A DNA stretch of 64,000 nucleotides, taken from Cryobacterium sp. PH31-L1. Lineage in GTDB: Bacteria; Actinomycetota; Actinomycetes; Actinomycetales; Microbacteriaceae. Both the position numbers and the translations under genes were made by a program. The number at the start of each line of letters is the position of its first letter. The first letter of the stretch is position 1. The notes under the pieces are model-generated. The model saw only the letters and a list, made by a program, of their open reading frames with translations. It was not told the origin of the DNA and ran no database searches. Below, one piece after another: positions 49,666 to 58,813 of the stretch. The DNA lies in the NCBI RefSeq assembly GCF_030063145.1, contig NZ_JASISM010000003.1:248001-312000 (forward strand). The letters run 5' to 3'.

Positions 49666-49692
49666 TTCCCCCTTCAGTAAAGGAATCCGCAG

Positions 49693-50625
49693 ATGCCATC
49701 TCCTCCTTCCTCCCTGATTTACGGATGCATGGGACTCGGTGGCGACTGGACCCCCGGCGCGGTCGCTCCCGGCGCGATCGACCAGGCGGCGGCCGCGGTC
49801 GAGGCCGCGCTGTCCATCGGCATAGCGGTGTTCGACCACGCTGACATCTACCGCCACGGCAAGGCGGAGGCGGTGTTCGGTGAGGTACTGAAACGCTCGC
49901 CGGGACTGCGCGAGCGCATTCAGATCCAGACGAAGTGCGGCATCCGCTTGGACCCGGAGCACGCGCCCTACGACCTCTCCACGATCGTGGCGCGGGTCGA
50001 CGACAGCCTCGCGCGCCTCGGCGTCGACTACGTCGACACCCTGTTGCTGCACCGGCCGGATCCGCTGCTCGAGCCCGCCGAGGTGGCGCGGGCGGTGGCC
50101 GAACTGCACGCCGACGGCAAGATTCGCGCGCTCGGCGTCTCGAACATGTCGGGGCAGCAGATCGCGTTTTTGCAGCGCGAGATCGACCTGCCGATCGTCA
50201 CGAACCAGCTCGAACTGAGCCTGCACCGGCACGACTGGGTCGACAGCACGGTGCTGGTCAACCACCCGGAGGGCGCCGACAACACCTTCCCGCACGGCAC
50301 TCTCGAGTACTGCGCGAGCAACGGAGTGCGGCTGCAGGCCTGGGGCGCGCTAGCCCAGGGGCGGTATTCCGGCGCGACGCATGCGGCGAGCCAGGAAGCG
50401 GCATCCGCTGTGGTGGCGGCGCTGGCCGAAAAGAAGAATACAAGCCGGGAGGCCATCGTGCTCGGCTGGCTGATGCGGCACCCGGCCCACATCGACCCGG
50501 TGCTCGGGTCGAGCGACCCCGCGCGCATTCGCGCCTGCGGAGATGCGGCCGCGCAGGCGGCCTTAATGACCCGCGACGAGTGGTTCGCGCTGTACCTAGC
50601 AGCCCGCGGGAGGCCGCTGCCCTAG
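49693..50625 (+). CDS. Aldo/keto reductase
   Basis: 310 residues with a TIM-barrel AKR fold. The catalytic tetrad is visible: Asp in FDHADIYRHGKAEAVFG with Tyr a few residues on, Lys in IQTKCGIR, and His in LLLHRPD. The NADPH-binding end is at SSDPARIRACGDA. It is like YdhF of E. coli. It reduces aldehydes or ketones in the cytosol. Position behind the sugar importer, after a terminator, suggests but does not prove a role in the same sugar pathway. AAAGGAATC lies upstream of the start. Confidence 0.9.
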   Translation: MPSPPSSLIYGCMGLGGDWTPGAVAPGAIDQAAAAVEAALSIGIAVFDHADIYRHGKAEAVFGEVLKRSPGLRERIQIQTKCGIRLDPEHAPYDLSTIVARVDDSLARLGVDYVDTLLLHRPDPLLEPAEVARAVAELHADGKIRALGVSNMSGQQIAFLQREIDLPIVTNQLELSLHRHDWVDSTVLVNHPEGADNTFPHGTLEYCASNGVRLQAWGALAQGRYSGATHAASQEAASAVVAALAEKKNTSREAIVLGWLMRHPAHIDPVLGSSDPARIRACGDAAAQAALMTRDEWFALYLAARGRPLP

Positions 50626-50658
50626 CGTCACGGTAAGCGGATGATTAGGCTGCGAATC

Positions 50659-51009
50659 ATGGACAAGTCACAGATTCTGGCTTTGGCTGATGATCGCCGA
50701 CTGCGCGATCTGCGACGCGGCGGACTGCTCGTTTTTCTCGGGGTGCTCATTTTCGCCGGAGCCTGGCTGCTGATTCCCTTTGGCATCTTTCAATCGGCCG
50801 CCGGGTCGGCGTGGTTCGTCGTTGGCGGCGTCGTCTTACTCGCGGACAGCGCCTGGCTGGTCGTCATCGGCACCAGAATGCGCCGGCGCGCACAACGCGA
50901 CCATGCGGTAGCCACGGCATTCGGCAAGGCGAACCCGGCCTTCGACGAGGACCGCAAGCCCGTGCCGACGGCGGGCGTTCCGCTCGGTTGGATCGGAAAC
51001 GTGCCGTAG
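50659..51009 (+). CDS. Small two-helix membrane protein, function unknown
   Basis: 116 residues from the ATG at 50659 (MDKSQILALADDRRLRD); an ATG at 50641 would add six residues. Two hydrophobic segments (~23-43 and ~48-70) are followed by a basic loop (RMRRRAQRDHA) and a soluble tail. No family recognised. Its stop codon is immediately beside the stop of the convergent nucS gene, with no spacer. The ribosome site is weak. Confidence 0.6.
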   Translation: MDKSQILALADDRRLRDLRRGGLLVFLGVLIFAGAWLLIPFGIFQSAAGSAWFVVGGVVLLADSAWLVVIGTRMRRRAQRDHAVATAFGKANPAFDEDRKPVPTAGVPLGWIGNVP

Positions 51010-51705
51010 CTAGAAGAGCTTCGAGGCGGTGTCGTCGAGGCCGCGCATGGCGTCGTAGTCGAGCAGCAGGCAGCGGATACCGCGATCCTCGGCCAGCTTG
51101 CGGGCCTGCGGCTTGATGGTCTGCGCGGCGAACACCCCGCTGACCGGGGCCAGATGCGGGTCGCGGTTCATCAGTTCGAGGTAGCGGGTGAGCTGCTCGA
51201 CGCCGTCGATGTCACCGTTGCGCTTGAGTTCGACGGCGACGGAAGCCCCGCGCGCATCCTGCGCGAGAATGTCGACCGGGCCGATCGCCGTCATGTACTC
51301 GCGCTTGACGAAACTAAAGCCCTCGCCGAGCAGGTGAATATGCTCGGCCAGCAGCTTCTGCAGGTGCGACTCGGCGCCGTCCTTGATCAGTCCGGGGTCG
51401 ATGCCGAGCTCGTGCGCCGAATCGTGCTGCACCTCGTAGACGCTGACCACGAGCTGGTCGGCTGTCTTGGCATGGGTGACCGTCCAGAGGGCGGTGATGC
51501 CGGAATCTGCCTGTTCGCTGTCGGGCTCGGAGATGGCGATCGAGCAGGGCGGGCTCATCCAGTTGAGCGGCTTATAGGACCCACCGTCGGAGTGTACGAG
51601 CACACTGCCATCGGACTTGATCATGAGCAGGCGGGTGGCCAGTGGCAGGTGCGCGCTGAGACGCCCGGCATAGTCAACGGAGCATTTCGCAATTACAAGG
51701 CGCAC
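51010..51705 (-). CDS. nucS: Mismatch-specific endonuclease NucS (EndoMS)
   Basis: 231 residues. The N-terminal DNA-binding domain is about 1-105 ([20 protein letters not shown]). The C-terminal RecB-like nuclease domain is about 120-225. Its catalytic residues are visible in [15 protein letters not shown] (ExK) and the Gln of [10 protein letters not shown]. NucS replaces MutS-MutL in most actinobacteria and in archaea: it cuts both strands at mismatches, guided by the beta clamp. Its presence supports an actinomycete source. The usual C-terminal clamp-binding tail is short here (DDTASKLF). Confidence 0.95.
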   Translation of the reverse strand: MRLVIAKCSVDYAGRLSAHLPLATRLLMIKSDGSVLVHSDGGSYKPLNWMSPPCSIAISEPDSEQADSGITALWTVTHAKTADQLVVSVYEVQHDSAHELGIDPGLIKDGAESHLQKLLAEHIHLLGEGFSFVKREYMTAIGPVDILAQDARGASVAVELKRNGDIDGVEQLTRYLELMNRDPHLAPVSGVFAAQTIKPQARKLAEDRGIRCLLLDYDAMRGLDDTASKLF

Positions 51706-51714
51706 TGGTCGAGT

Positions 51715-52953
51715 TTACGGCTTCGCGTCTGGGAAAGCGGATGCCGCCGGCCGCGCCGCCGGGGCCGCCAGACCCGCCAGCACCATCAGCACCAAAATCA
51801 GGTAGAGGGCGTTGAGAATTCCCCACGCCTCGCCGAGCAGGCCGAGCACCGGCGGCCCGACCAGGAACGCGAAGTAGCCGATGATCGCGACCGCGCTCAC
51901 CCGTGCCGCAGCGTTCTTGGTGTCGTCGGCGGCTGCGGACATGCCAACGGGAAAGCCGAGCGAGGCGCCGATGCCCCAGAGAATTGTGCCGACATAAACG
52001 AGCGGAGTGTTCGGCGCCAGGATGAACAGCACGAGGCCCGCAATGCCGATTCCCGCGCAGGCGCGCAGCACGACAACCCGGCCGAACCGGTCGAGCACCG
52101 GGCCGCCGAGCACCCGGCCCACGGTCATCGCGGCCACGAACACGCCGAAGACGATGGCGCCGTCGGTGTTGCTGAAACCGTGCCCGTCGACCGAGGCGAG
52201 GGCGAGCCAGTCGTTCGCTGAGCCCTCGGCGAAAGTCATGCCGAGCACGATAACTCCGATCAGCAGTAGTTTCCGATCCCGCCAAACGGCGAGACTGTCC
52301 CGTAGGCGGTCGCGCCAGGGTTGGCGCCGGGCATCCGCTGGTTCAGCATTCTCGACGCCCACGGGGAGGAAGCGCACGGCCAGGACGATCGTGCCGAGAA
52401 CCAGCACAGCGATCACCAGCAGGTGCCAGAACACCGATACCTGCCAAGCGGATGCGGCGGCGCCGCCGAGCGCACCGACCACCGTGCCGAGGCTGAAGCA
52501 GGCGTGCATAAGCGGCATGAGCGTGCGGCCGATGGCGCGCTCGGCCGCTGCGCCCTCGACGTTCATCATGACGTCGAGGGATCCCATGCCCACCCCGAAC
52601 ACGGCGAGGGCTGCGAACACAAACGGGGCCGAGGGCAGAAGGCTGACCCCCGCGCCCATGAGCACGAGCCCGGTGGCCGACATCGAGACGCTGAGCAGCA
52701 TGGCGCGGCGGGCGCCGACGCGAGCCAGCAGACCCGCGGCGATCAACAGCCCGATCACCGAGCCCGCCGAGAGCCCGAAAATGAGGATGCCGACCTGAGC
52801 GGTGTCGAGGCCGAGGCCGTCGCGCACGGCGGGAACCCGCGACATCCAGCTGGCCAGGCCGAGCCCGGCCACGAAGAACGTGGCAAAGACGGCGTTGCGC
52901 CAGCCGAGCAGGGCCGGGCGCGTGGTGGTCACGGGGGAGTCAGCGGAGGTCAT
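51715..52953 (-). CDS. MFS transporter, 12 helices
   Basis: 412 residues from the ATG at 52953; a GTG at 52962 would add three. Twelve hydrophobic segments. The N-terminal half includes FFVAGLGLASWMSRVPAVRD and GSVIGLLIAAGLLARVGARR. A central Arg-rich loop lies near 205-220. The overall look is of the FucP/YbjJ-like MFS group. Substrate unknown. Upstream, a 7-7-7 palindrome (53014-53034) may bind a local regulator. The stop is ten bases from the nucS start. Confidence 0.82.
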   Translation of the reverse strand: MTSADSPVTTTRPALLGWRNAVFATFFVAGLGLASWMSRVPAVRDGLGLDTAQVGILIFGLSAGSVIGLLIAAGLLARVGARRAMLLSVSMSATGLVLMGAGVSLLPSAPFVFAALAVFGVGMGSLDVMMNVEGAAAERAIGRTLMPLMHACFSLGTVVGALGGAAASAWQVSVFWHLLVIAVLVLGTIVLAVRFLPVGVENAEPADARRQPWRDRLRDSLAVWRDRKLLLIGVIVLGMTFAEGSANDWLALASVDGHGFSNTDGAIVFGVFVAAMTVGRVLGGPVLDRFGRVVVLRACAGIGIAGLVLFILAPNTPLVYVGTILWGIGASLGFPVGMSAAADDTKNAAARVSAVAIIGYFAFLVGPPVLGLLGEAWGILNALYLILVLMVLAGLAAPAARPAASAFPDAKP

Positions 52954-53013
52954 CAGGCACACGGGTTCTCAAGCGGCGGGCGGATGCCTCGACAGCGGGT
53001 GGGTGGGTGACTT

Positions 53014-53034
53014 AACGCTACAACGAATAGCGTT
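53014..53034. promoter_or_regulatory. Candidate operator upstream of the MFS gene
   Basis: AACGCTA-CAACGAA-TAGCGTT, a perfect 7-bp inverted repeat 61 bp upstream of the MFS start at 52953. No regulator gene is adjacent, so a distantly encoded factor would be needed. Confidence 0.5.
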
Positions 53035-53059
53035 CGGGAGGATCGGAGATTGCAGTCCC

Positions 53060-53160
53060 GCGAGACGACAAGTTCGGCCCCATGAAGGTGGCTGGCTCCA
53101 TGCGAGACGACCCGATCGGCCCCATGAAGGGCCGCCAAGGGGCCGAAGGTGGCGTCTCGC
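53060..53160. repeat. Direct repeats with an inverted end in the MFS/iron-operon gap
   Basis: GCGAGACGAC...TCGGCCCCATGAAGG occurs at 53060-53088 and again at 53102-53130, 42 bp apart, differing only in the four bases between the two blocks and one neighbour. GGCGTCTCGC (53151-53160) is the inverse of the repeat start. The block fills much of the 301-bp gap (52954-53254) that also holds the operator and the iron box. Confidence 0.7.
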
Positions 53161-53206
53161 GCCGCATGATGCCAGAAGACCCCGCCGATTCGCGCCCCCA
53201 TGGGAC

Positions 53207-53225
53207 TTAGCGTAGCCTTACCTTA
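53207..53225. promoter_or_regulatory. DtxR/IdeR-like iron box
   Basis: TTAGCGTAGCCTTACCTTA matches the IdeR/DtxR consensus TTAGGTTAGGCTAACCTAA at 14 of 19 positions. It lies 30 bp upstream of the ferric-iron binding protein gene, which suggests iron-dependent repression of the importer. Confidence 0.72.
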
Positions 53226-53254
53226 GTCGTTCATACCCCCGCCCTTGGAGTCTT

Positions 53255-54286
53255 ATGCGCATCCCCCTGTCTGTTGCCGCCCTCTTGGCCGGTGCCACCG
53301 TGTTTGCCCTCGCCGGGTGCACGCAAGCCGCCGAGCCGACGGCAAGCACCGCAGACGGCGCCTTCACCCTGTACTCGGGTCGTGACGAAGCGCTCGTCCA
53401 GCCGCTCATCGACCAGTTCGAGGAGCAGAGCGGCATCAGCGTCGAGGTGCGTTACGGCAACACCGCCGAGCTCGGCGCGCTCCTGCTCGAAGAGGGCGAT
53501 GCCACCCCCGCCCAGGTTTTTCTCGCCCAGGACGCCGGCGCCCTGGGCGCGCTCGCCAATGCCGACCTGTTCGCGACGCTGCCCGCAGCAACGACCGATG
53601 CCGTTCCCGCCGGATTCACCTCGACCGACGACACCTGGGTCGGCGTCACCGGCCGTGCCCGCGTGATCGCCTACGACAGTGAGGCGCTCGCCGCAACCGA
53701 TGTGCCAACATCCGTTGACGCTTTCACCGACCCGGCCTGGTCCGGAAAGTTCGGTATCGCGCCGACCAACGCGAGCTTCCAGGCCTTCGTCACCGCCTAC
53801 CGGGTGCTGAACGGCGAGGCGGCCGCCGACGAGTGGGTCAAGGCCGTTGCCGCCAACAACCCGGTCATCTTCGACAACAACCGCGCTATCCTCGCCGCCG
53901 TCAACGACGGGGTCATCGAGGCCGGACTCATCAACCACTACTACTGGTTCGCCCAGGCCGCCGAAACGGGAGAGGCCAATATGCGCGCCCAGCTGTCCTA
54001 CCCCGACGCCGGTGATGCCGGATCGATCGTGAACGTGACCGGGGCCGGTCTGCTTGCCGGCGCAGCAGACGATGCCGACGCCCTGGAGTTCATCGACTAT
54101 CTCGTGGGCGCCGAGGCGCAGCAATACTTCGTCGACGAGACCTACGAGTACCCCCTGATCACCGGCATCGACGCCCCGGCCGGACTGCCGGCGCTCGACT
54201 CGCTGGTCAACCCCGACCTCGATCTGGCCGACCTCGATACCCTCGCCGACACCCAGGCTCTCCTCGGCAAGCACGGCCTGATCTAG
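53255..54286 (+). CDS. Ferric-iron ABC transporter substrate-binding lipoprotein
   Basis: 343 residues. Lipobox LAGC (Cys ~22). FbpA/FutA-type binding protein: FTLYSGRDEALVQPLIDQFE near the start and, in the middle, LINHYYWFAQA, whose adjacent tyrosines are the usual ferric ligands. An IdeR-like box is just upstream. It captures Fe(III) outside the membrane and passes it to the permease encoded next. Plain AT-poor leader with no clear ribosome site (CCCTTGGAG is nearest). Confidence 0.9.
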   Translation: MRIPLSVAALLAGATVFALAGCTQAAEPTASTADGAFTLYSGRDEALVQPLIDQFEEQSGISVEVRYGNTAELGALLLEEGDATPAQVFLAQDAGALGALANADLFATLPAATTDAVPAGFTSTDDTWVGVTGRARVIAYDSEALAATDVPTSVDAFTDPAWSGKFGIAPTNASFQAFVTAYRVLNGEAAADEWVKAVAANNPVIFDNNRAILAAVNDGVIEAGLINHYYWFAQAAETGEANMRAQLSYPDAGDAGSIVNVTGAGLLAGAADDADALEFIDYLVGAEAQQYFVDETYEYPLITGIDAPAGLPALDSLVNPDLDLADLDTLADTQALLGKHGLI

Positions 54287-54352
54287 CGTTGAAGCAGTGA
54301 AGGCGCGGGTGCGGGCTCAGGTCGACAGCCGCGCCCTACCCTCGAGTCGCGC

Positions 54353-55930
54353 ATGACCGGCCTGCTCATTCCGCCCCTCAAAGCGGATGCCCCGGCCCCG
54401 CCCCGCAGGCCGGCCCGGTTTCGCGGCACCCCGCCCTGGCTCCTGGCGGTCGCCGCGCTCTGCGCCGCGACCGCTGCAATCCCGCTCGTCTACCTGGTCG
54501 TGCGCACGACCGAGGCCGGCCTGGCCGAGCTGCTGGCGACCCTGGTGCGCCCGAGGGTGCTACAGCTCACGATCAACACCGTGATGCTGGCGACGGCAGT
54601 CACCCTGTCGTGCCTCGTGCTCGGCACGATCTGCGCCTGGATTCTCACGCGCATCCGCTTGCCGTTTCAGCGCACACTGCTGCTGGTCTCGGCGCTGCCG
54701 CTCGCGGTGCCGAGCTACCTCGCCGCCTACGGCTGGTTGGTCTGGTTTCCGCACCTCAACGGGTTCTGGGCCAGCTGGTTCGTCATGACCATGGTCTGTA
54801 CCCCCTACGTGACGCTGCCGGTCGCGGCGGCGCTGCGCGGGGCATCCGCAGATTTGGAATCAGTGGCCCGCACCCTCGGTCGCGGCCCTCTGCGGGCCTT
54901 CGCGGCAGCGACCTGGCCGCAGATTCGCCCGGCCGCGATCGCCGGGGCGCTGCTGGTCTGCCTCTACTCGCTGAGCGACTTCGGACTCGTCTCGATGCTG
55001 CGGTTTCAGACGCTCACCTGGGGAATCAATGCCGCCTACGGCGCGAGTTTCGACCGCAACCAGGCCGCGCTGCTCGCCCTCGTGCTCGTCGTGCTCGCGC
55101 TCGTGGTGGTGGCCGGCGAACGCCGCAGCCGCCGTCAGGTCGGCCGCGTTCCCGGGCGCAGCACCATGCCGGCCCGCGCGCCCGGTAAGACGGGCCCGCT
55201 CTGCGCCGTGGTGCTGCTCGCCGCACCGATCGCCGGGGTTGTGGTTCCCGTGGTCGGCTTGCTCAGCCGCCTGCTCGAAGCCGAAACCCTGCGGGCCATC
55301 GACGTTCCGAGGCTGCTCGAAGCTATCGCCGCGACCCTGGGGCTCGCCCTCGCCGCCGCCGTTGTCGCCGTGGTCATAGCCTTGCCGATCGCAGCGCTCG
55401 CTGCCCGCTACCAGGGGCGTCTGGTGGCCGTGATCGAGGCCGTCGGCTTTCTCGGCCATGCCCTGCCCGGCATTGTCGTTGGCCTGTCCCTCGTATTCTT
55501 CGCGCTCGCCGCGGTTCCGATGTTCTACCAAACCTCCGTCGTGCTGGTCTTCGCCTACGTCGTTCTGTTCATGCCGCGCGCCATCGGCAGCGTGCGTAGT
55601 GGGATCGCGGCGGTGCCCGCGAGCCTCGGCGACGTGTCCCGCATGCTCGGCCTCTCGCCCTTCCAGACCTGGTGGCGGGTTACCGCGCGACTCGCGCTGC
55701 CCGGCATCGCGATCGGTGCACTGCTCGTGGCCATCTCGGCCATGAAAGAATTGCCAGCGACGCTGCTGCTTCGGCCGACGGGCGTGTCCACGCTCGCGAC
55801 CGAGTTGTGGAGTCGCACGGCCCTGTTCGAGTTCGGCGCTGCAGCGCCCTATGCGGCGGCGCTCGTGCTCGTGGCGATGGTGCCCGCGGTGCTGCTATCC
55901 GGCATTCGCGGCACGGCAAGGGAGAATTGA
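54353..55930 (+). CDS. Ferric-iron ABC permease (two fused domains)
   Basis: 525 residues, about twelve membrane segments in two homologous halves, as in FbpB. EAA-type loops are LRGASADLESVARTLGRGPL in the first half and VPASLGDVSRMLGLSPFQTW in the second. It lies 66 bp after the binding-protein gene and overlaps the ATPase gene as TGATG. Transports iron released by the binding protein. The N-terminal ~35 residues are Pro-rich and variable. Confidence 0.9.
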   Translation: MTGLLIPPLKADAPAPPRRPARFRGTPPWLLAVAALCAATAAIPLVYLVVRTTEAGLAELLATLVRPRVLQLTINTVMLATAVTLSCLVLGTICAWILTRIRLPFQRTLLLVSALPLAVPSYLAAYGWLVWFPHLNGFWASWFVMTMVCTPYVTLPVAAALRGASADLESVARTLGRGPLRAFAAATWPQIRPAAIAGALLVCLYSLSDFGLVSMLRFQTLTWGINAAYGASFDRNQAALLALVLVVLALVVVAGERRSRRQVGRVPGRSTMPARAPGKTGPLCAVVLLAAPIAGVVVPVVGLLSRLLEAETLRAIDVPRLLEAIAATLGLALAAAVVAVVIALPIAALAARYQGRLVAVIEAVGFLGHALPGIVVGLSLVFFALAAVPMFYQTSVVLVFAYVVLFMPRAIGSVRSGIAAVPASLGDVSRMLGLSPFQTWWRVTARLALPGIAIGALLVAISAMKELPATLLLRPTGVSTLATELWSRTALFEFGAAAPYAAALVLVAMVPAVLLSGIRGTAREN

Positions 55931-57174
55931 TGGGCTGGGTTGCGATAGACGGGCTGCGCGTCGCCTACGGTGATACGCGGGTACTCGACGACGTCAGTTT
56001 GCGCATACCGCGCGGCAGTCTCGTCGCCGTTCTCGGCCCAAGCGGATGCGGCAAGACCACCCTCCTGCGAGCGGTCGCCGGTCTGTTGCCGGTCACCGCC
56101 GGCACCATCACGGTCGGCGGACGCCTCGTCACCGGCCCCGGCGTGCAGCGCGCGCCGGAGAAACGCGGAATGGGCTGGGTTCCGCAGGACGCCTCACTGT
56201 TTCCGCATCTCACCGTGGGCGAGAACATCGGCTTCGGACTGCCCCGCAACAAGCAGAGCGACGATCTGTATTGCGAGTCCGGCGAGGCCCCAAGGGGAGT
56301 CTTCGGTCTCTTCGCCGGTCTCACCCGGCGGGGGCGCGAATATCGAACCCGACCTGCCGCGCTCCCGGTGAACGCCGCTGCATCCGATGCCCCCGCAGAC
56401 AACCGCCTCGCGCCGGTACCGATCGCTCCCGACCGCAGCCGCCAGAACAGTCGCGCCGCTCGCATCGATGAGCTCGCGAGCCTGGTCGGCCTGTCCGAGC
56501 TGGTTGACCGCGCCCCCTCTCAGCTCTCCGGCGGCCAGGCCCAACGCGTCTCCCTGGCCCGCGCGCTGGCCCCGCGGCCCGACCTCATGCTGCTCGACGA
56601 ACCGTTCACGGCCCTCGACCCGCTGCTGCGGTCAGCACTCCGCACCGAGGTCGCGGCCCTGCTGCGCGACCAGCACAACACGAGCCTGCTCGTGACCCAC
56701 GACCAGGAAGAGGCGCTCTCCCTCGCCGACTTCGTCGCCGTCATGCGCGGCGGCGAGATTTTGCAGTTCGGCACCCCGGCCAATGTTTACGAACGCCCGG
56801 TCAATCCGTGGGTCGCCGGCTTCGTCGGCGATACCGTCGAGCTCGACGGCCTCTGGCGGGCCGGTCGCGTCGAGTGCGCGCTCGGCACGCTGCCGGCGGA
56901 CTGGATGGGCGGGTCATCCGCTCCTGCCGACGGAACGCCCGTGCTCGTGCTCCTCCGTCCGGAATGGCTGACCCTCGCCGCCCCGTTGGCCGAGCAACAA
57001 ACGGATGCCATCACCACTGCCATCGCCTACGCCGGCCACGATGCCCTGGTGAGTTTCACCCTCACGGGAGGCATCGTCGTGCGTGCCCGAGTCGCCGCCC
57101 CCGGCCTGCCGCGCATTGGCGACCGGGTCGCGCTCGGGGTGCGACAGAACGCCCTTGCCTACCCGCTGGGCTAG
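55930..57174 (+). CDS. Ferric-iron ABC ATPase with an unusual insertion
   Basis: 414 residues from the ATG at 55930, which overlaps the permease stop (TGATG). Walker A GPSGCGKTT (~37-45), Q-loop region GWVPQDASLFPHLTVGENI, signature LSGGQAQRVSLARAL (~199-213), Walker B LMLLDEPF and switch His in LLVTHDQEEAL. A regulatory C-terminal domain (TOBE-like) follows from ~285. Between the helical domain start and the signature there are roughly 70 residues (~107-177) rich in Arg, Ala and Pro, where FbpC homologues normally have about ten. This insertion is in frame and keeps the catalytic motifs. Confidence 0.9.
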   Translation: MGWVAIDGLRVAYGDTRVLDDVSLRIPRGSLVAVLGPSGCGKTTLLRAVAGLLPVTAGTITVGGRLVTGPGVQRAPEKRGMGWVPQDASLFPHLTVGENIGFGLPRNKQSDDLYCESGEAPRGVFGLFAGLTRRGREYRTRPAALPVNAAASDAPADNRLAPVPIAPDRSRQNSRAARIDELASLVGLSELVDRAPSQLSGGQAQRVSLARALAPRPDLMLLDEPFTALDPLLRSALRTEVAALLRDQHNTSLLVTHDQEEALSLADFVAVMRGGEILQFGTPANVYERPVNPWVAGFVGDTVELDGLWRAGRVECALGTLPADWMGGSSAPADGTPVLVLLRPEWLTLAAPLAEQQTDAITTAIAYAGHDALVSFTLTGGIVVRARVAAPGLPRIGDRVALGVRQNALAYPLG

Positions 57175-57316
57175 TAACGAGAATGTTCAGCGAGTCGCCT
57201 GGCGCAAACTCGTCATTGTGCCAACCTTAGAACGGGTAAAGGCTGGGGGAGGCGCCTTCCCGCAGTAGGCACGCAAGCATGCATTCGATAGTTGTAGCCA
57301 AGCCAATGGAGGCCTG

Positions 57317-58768
57317 ATGAACGAGCGCAATCCTAATTCGGTCATGAGGCGCAAACCCATTGCCGACATCGGCGATGAGGCTGCCAAGAACGGTCTCTTC
57401 AAGAGCCTCGGGCTCTGGCAGCTCACCGCGATCGGTGTCGGTGGCATTATCGGAATTGGCATTTTCACCCTCGCTGGACTCGTTGCCAACGGCGGTCCGG
57501 ACGGCGTGGGCGCGGGACCTGCCGTGCTCATCTCGTTTCTGGTCGCCGGACTCGCGAGCGCGGCTGCCGCTCTTAGTTACGCGGAGTTCGCCGGGATGAT
57601 CCCTCGAGCCGGCTCCGCGTACACCTACGGCTATGTAGCCCTTGGTGAGATCGTCGGCTGGTTCATCGGCTGGGACCTGCTGCTCGAGTACATCGCGATC
57701 GTCGCCGTCGTGGCGATCGGCATTTCGGGGTACTTCACCGAGTTCATGAGTGGCATCGGCATCGACATTCCGACCTGGATGCAGGGCACTCCCGATACCC
57801 TGGACGGCGGCCTGATCAACCTGCCCGCCATCGTAGTGTGCGTGCTCGTGACCTTCATCCTCAGCCGTGGAACGCAGACCTTCGGCCGCTTTGAGCTCGT
57901 CGCCGTCGGGCTCAAGGTGCTGTTGATCCTCGCCATCATCGTGCTGGGATTCTTCTACATCAACACCCAGAACTACGTTCCGTTCTTGCCGAACGGGTTC
58001 GGCGCGGTCTTCACCGGCGCAGCCACAGTCTTCTTTGCCGTCTTCGGCTATGACGCCATGAGTACCGCCGCCGAAGAGGCCAAAGATGGCAAGAAGCACA
58101 TGCCGAAGGCAATTTTGCTCTCGCTCGCCATCGCCATGGTGCTCTACGTGCTCGCCACTCTCGTTCTCACCGGCATGCAGAATTGGCAGGATATCGACCC
58201 GACCGCCGCCTTTGCCGTCGCGTTCCAGTCGGTTGGGCTTCCGGTCGTTGCGACTGTGCTCTCGGCCTTCGCTGTCATCTCTATCCTCACCGTCATGCTG
58301 ACCTTCCTGCTCGGCGTAAGTCGGGTCTGGTTCTCGATGAGCCGCGATGGCTTACTGCCGAAATGGTTCTCCGGCACCGACAAAAGGGGAACCCCCGCCC
58401 GCGTGACCTGGATCGCCGGCCTGGCTGCGGCTGTTCTGGCCGGGGTCTTCCCGATCCGTTTAATTGCCGACCTCACCAACATCGGGATTCTTGCCGCCTT
58501 CGTTGTGGTCTGCGTTGCCGTGATTGTGCTGCGACGCACCCGCCCCGATGTCCCGCGCACCTTCAGGCTGCCTTTCATGCCCTGGGTACCCGTGTTCGGG
58601 GTGCTCTCCTCTGCCTTCCTCATTACGCAGCTGCACTGGGAGACCTGGCTACGCTTCGGCATCTGGCTCGTCATCGGTCTGGTCATCTACTTCTCCTATG
58701 GTCGCCGCAACTCGGTAATGAACCCGAAGAGCCCGCGCTACATCGAGCATCCGGTCGATCCGCACTAG
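57317..58768 (+). CDS. APC-family amino-acid permease (cationic amino-acid transporter type)
   Basis: 483 residues with about twelve membrane segments. The first helix region has LTAIGVGGIIGIGIFTLAG, the glycine motif of APC transporters. AALSYAEFAGMIPRAGSAYT and GYDAMSTAAEEAKDGKKHMP are further family signatures. YfnA/CAT-like proteins import amino acids with protons or exchange them. The substrate is not set by sequence. AATGGAGGCCTG precedes the start. The 142-bp upstream gap has a GGGGAGGCGCCTTCCC near-palindrome of unknown meaning. Confidence 0.9.
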   Translation: MNERNPNSVMRRKPIADIGDEAAKNGLFKSLGLWQLTAIGVGGIIGIGIFTLAGLVANGGPDGVGAGPAVLISFLVAGLASAAAALSYAEFAGMIPRAGSAYTYGYVALGEIVGWFIGWDLLLEYIAIVAVVAIGISGYFTEFMSGIGIDIPTWMQGTPDTLDGGLINLPAIVVCVLVTFILSRGTQTFGRFELVAVGLKVLLILAIIVLGFFYINTQNYVPFLPNGFGAVFTGAATVFFAVFGYDAMSTAAEEAKDGKKHMPKAILLSLAIAMVLYVLATLVLTGMQNWQDIDPTAAFAVAFQSVGLPVVATVLSAFAVISILTVMLTFLLGVSRVWFSMSRDGLLPKWFSGTDKRGTPARVTWIAGLAAAVLAGVFPIRLIADLTNIGILAAFVVVCVAVIVLRRTRPDVPRTFRLPFMPWVPVFGVLSSAFLITQLHWETWLRFGIWLVIGLVIYFSYGRRNSVMNPKSPRYIEHPVDPH

Positions 58769-58813
58769 CACCGGCAACGGCTGCGCGACCTGGCACCGCA
58801 TCCGCTCAGCTGA

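Noticed and set aside
57243-57268. GGGGAGGCGCCTTCCC near-palindrome upstream of the APC permease as a riboswitch
   Set aside because: It is a short GC hairpin with none of the conserved blocks of known amino-acid or guanidine riboswitches.
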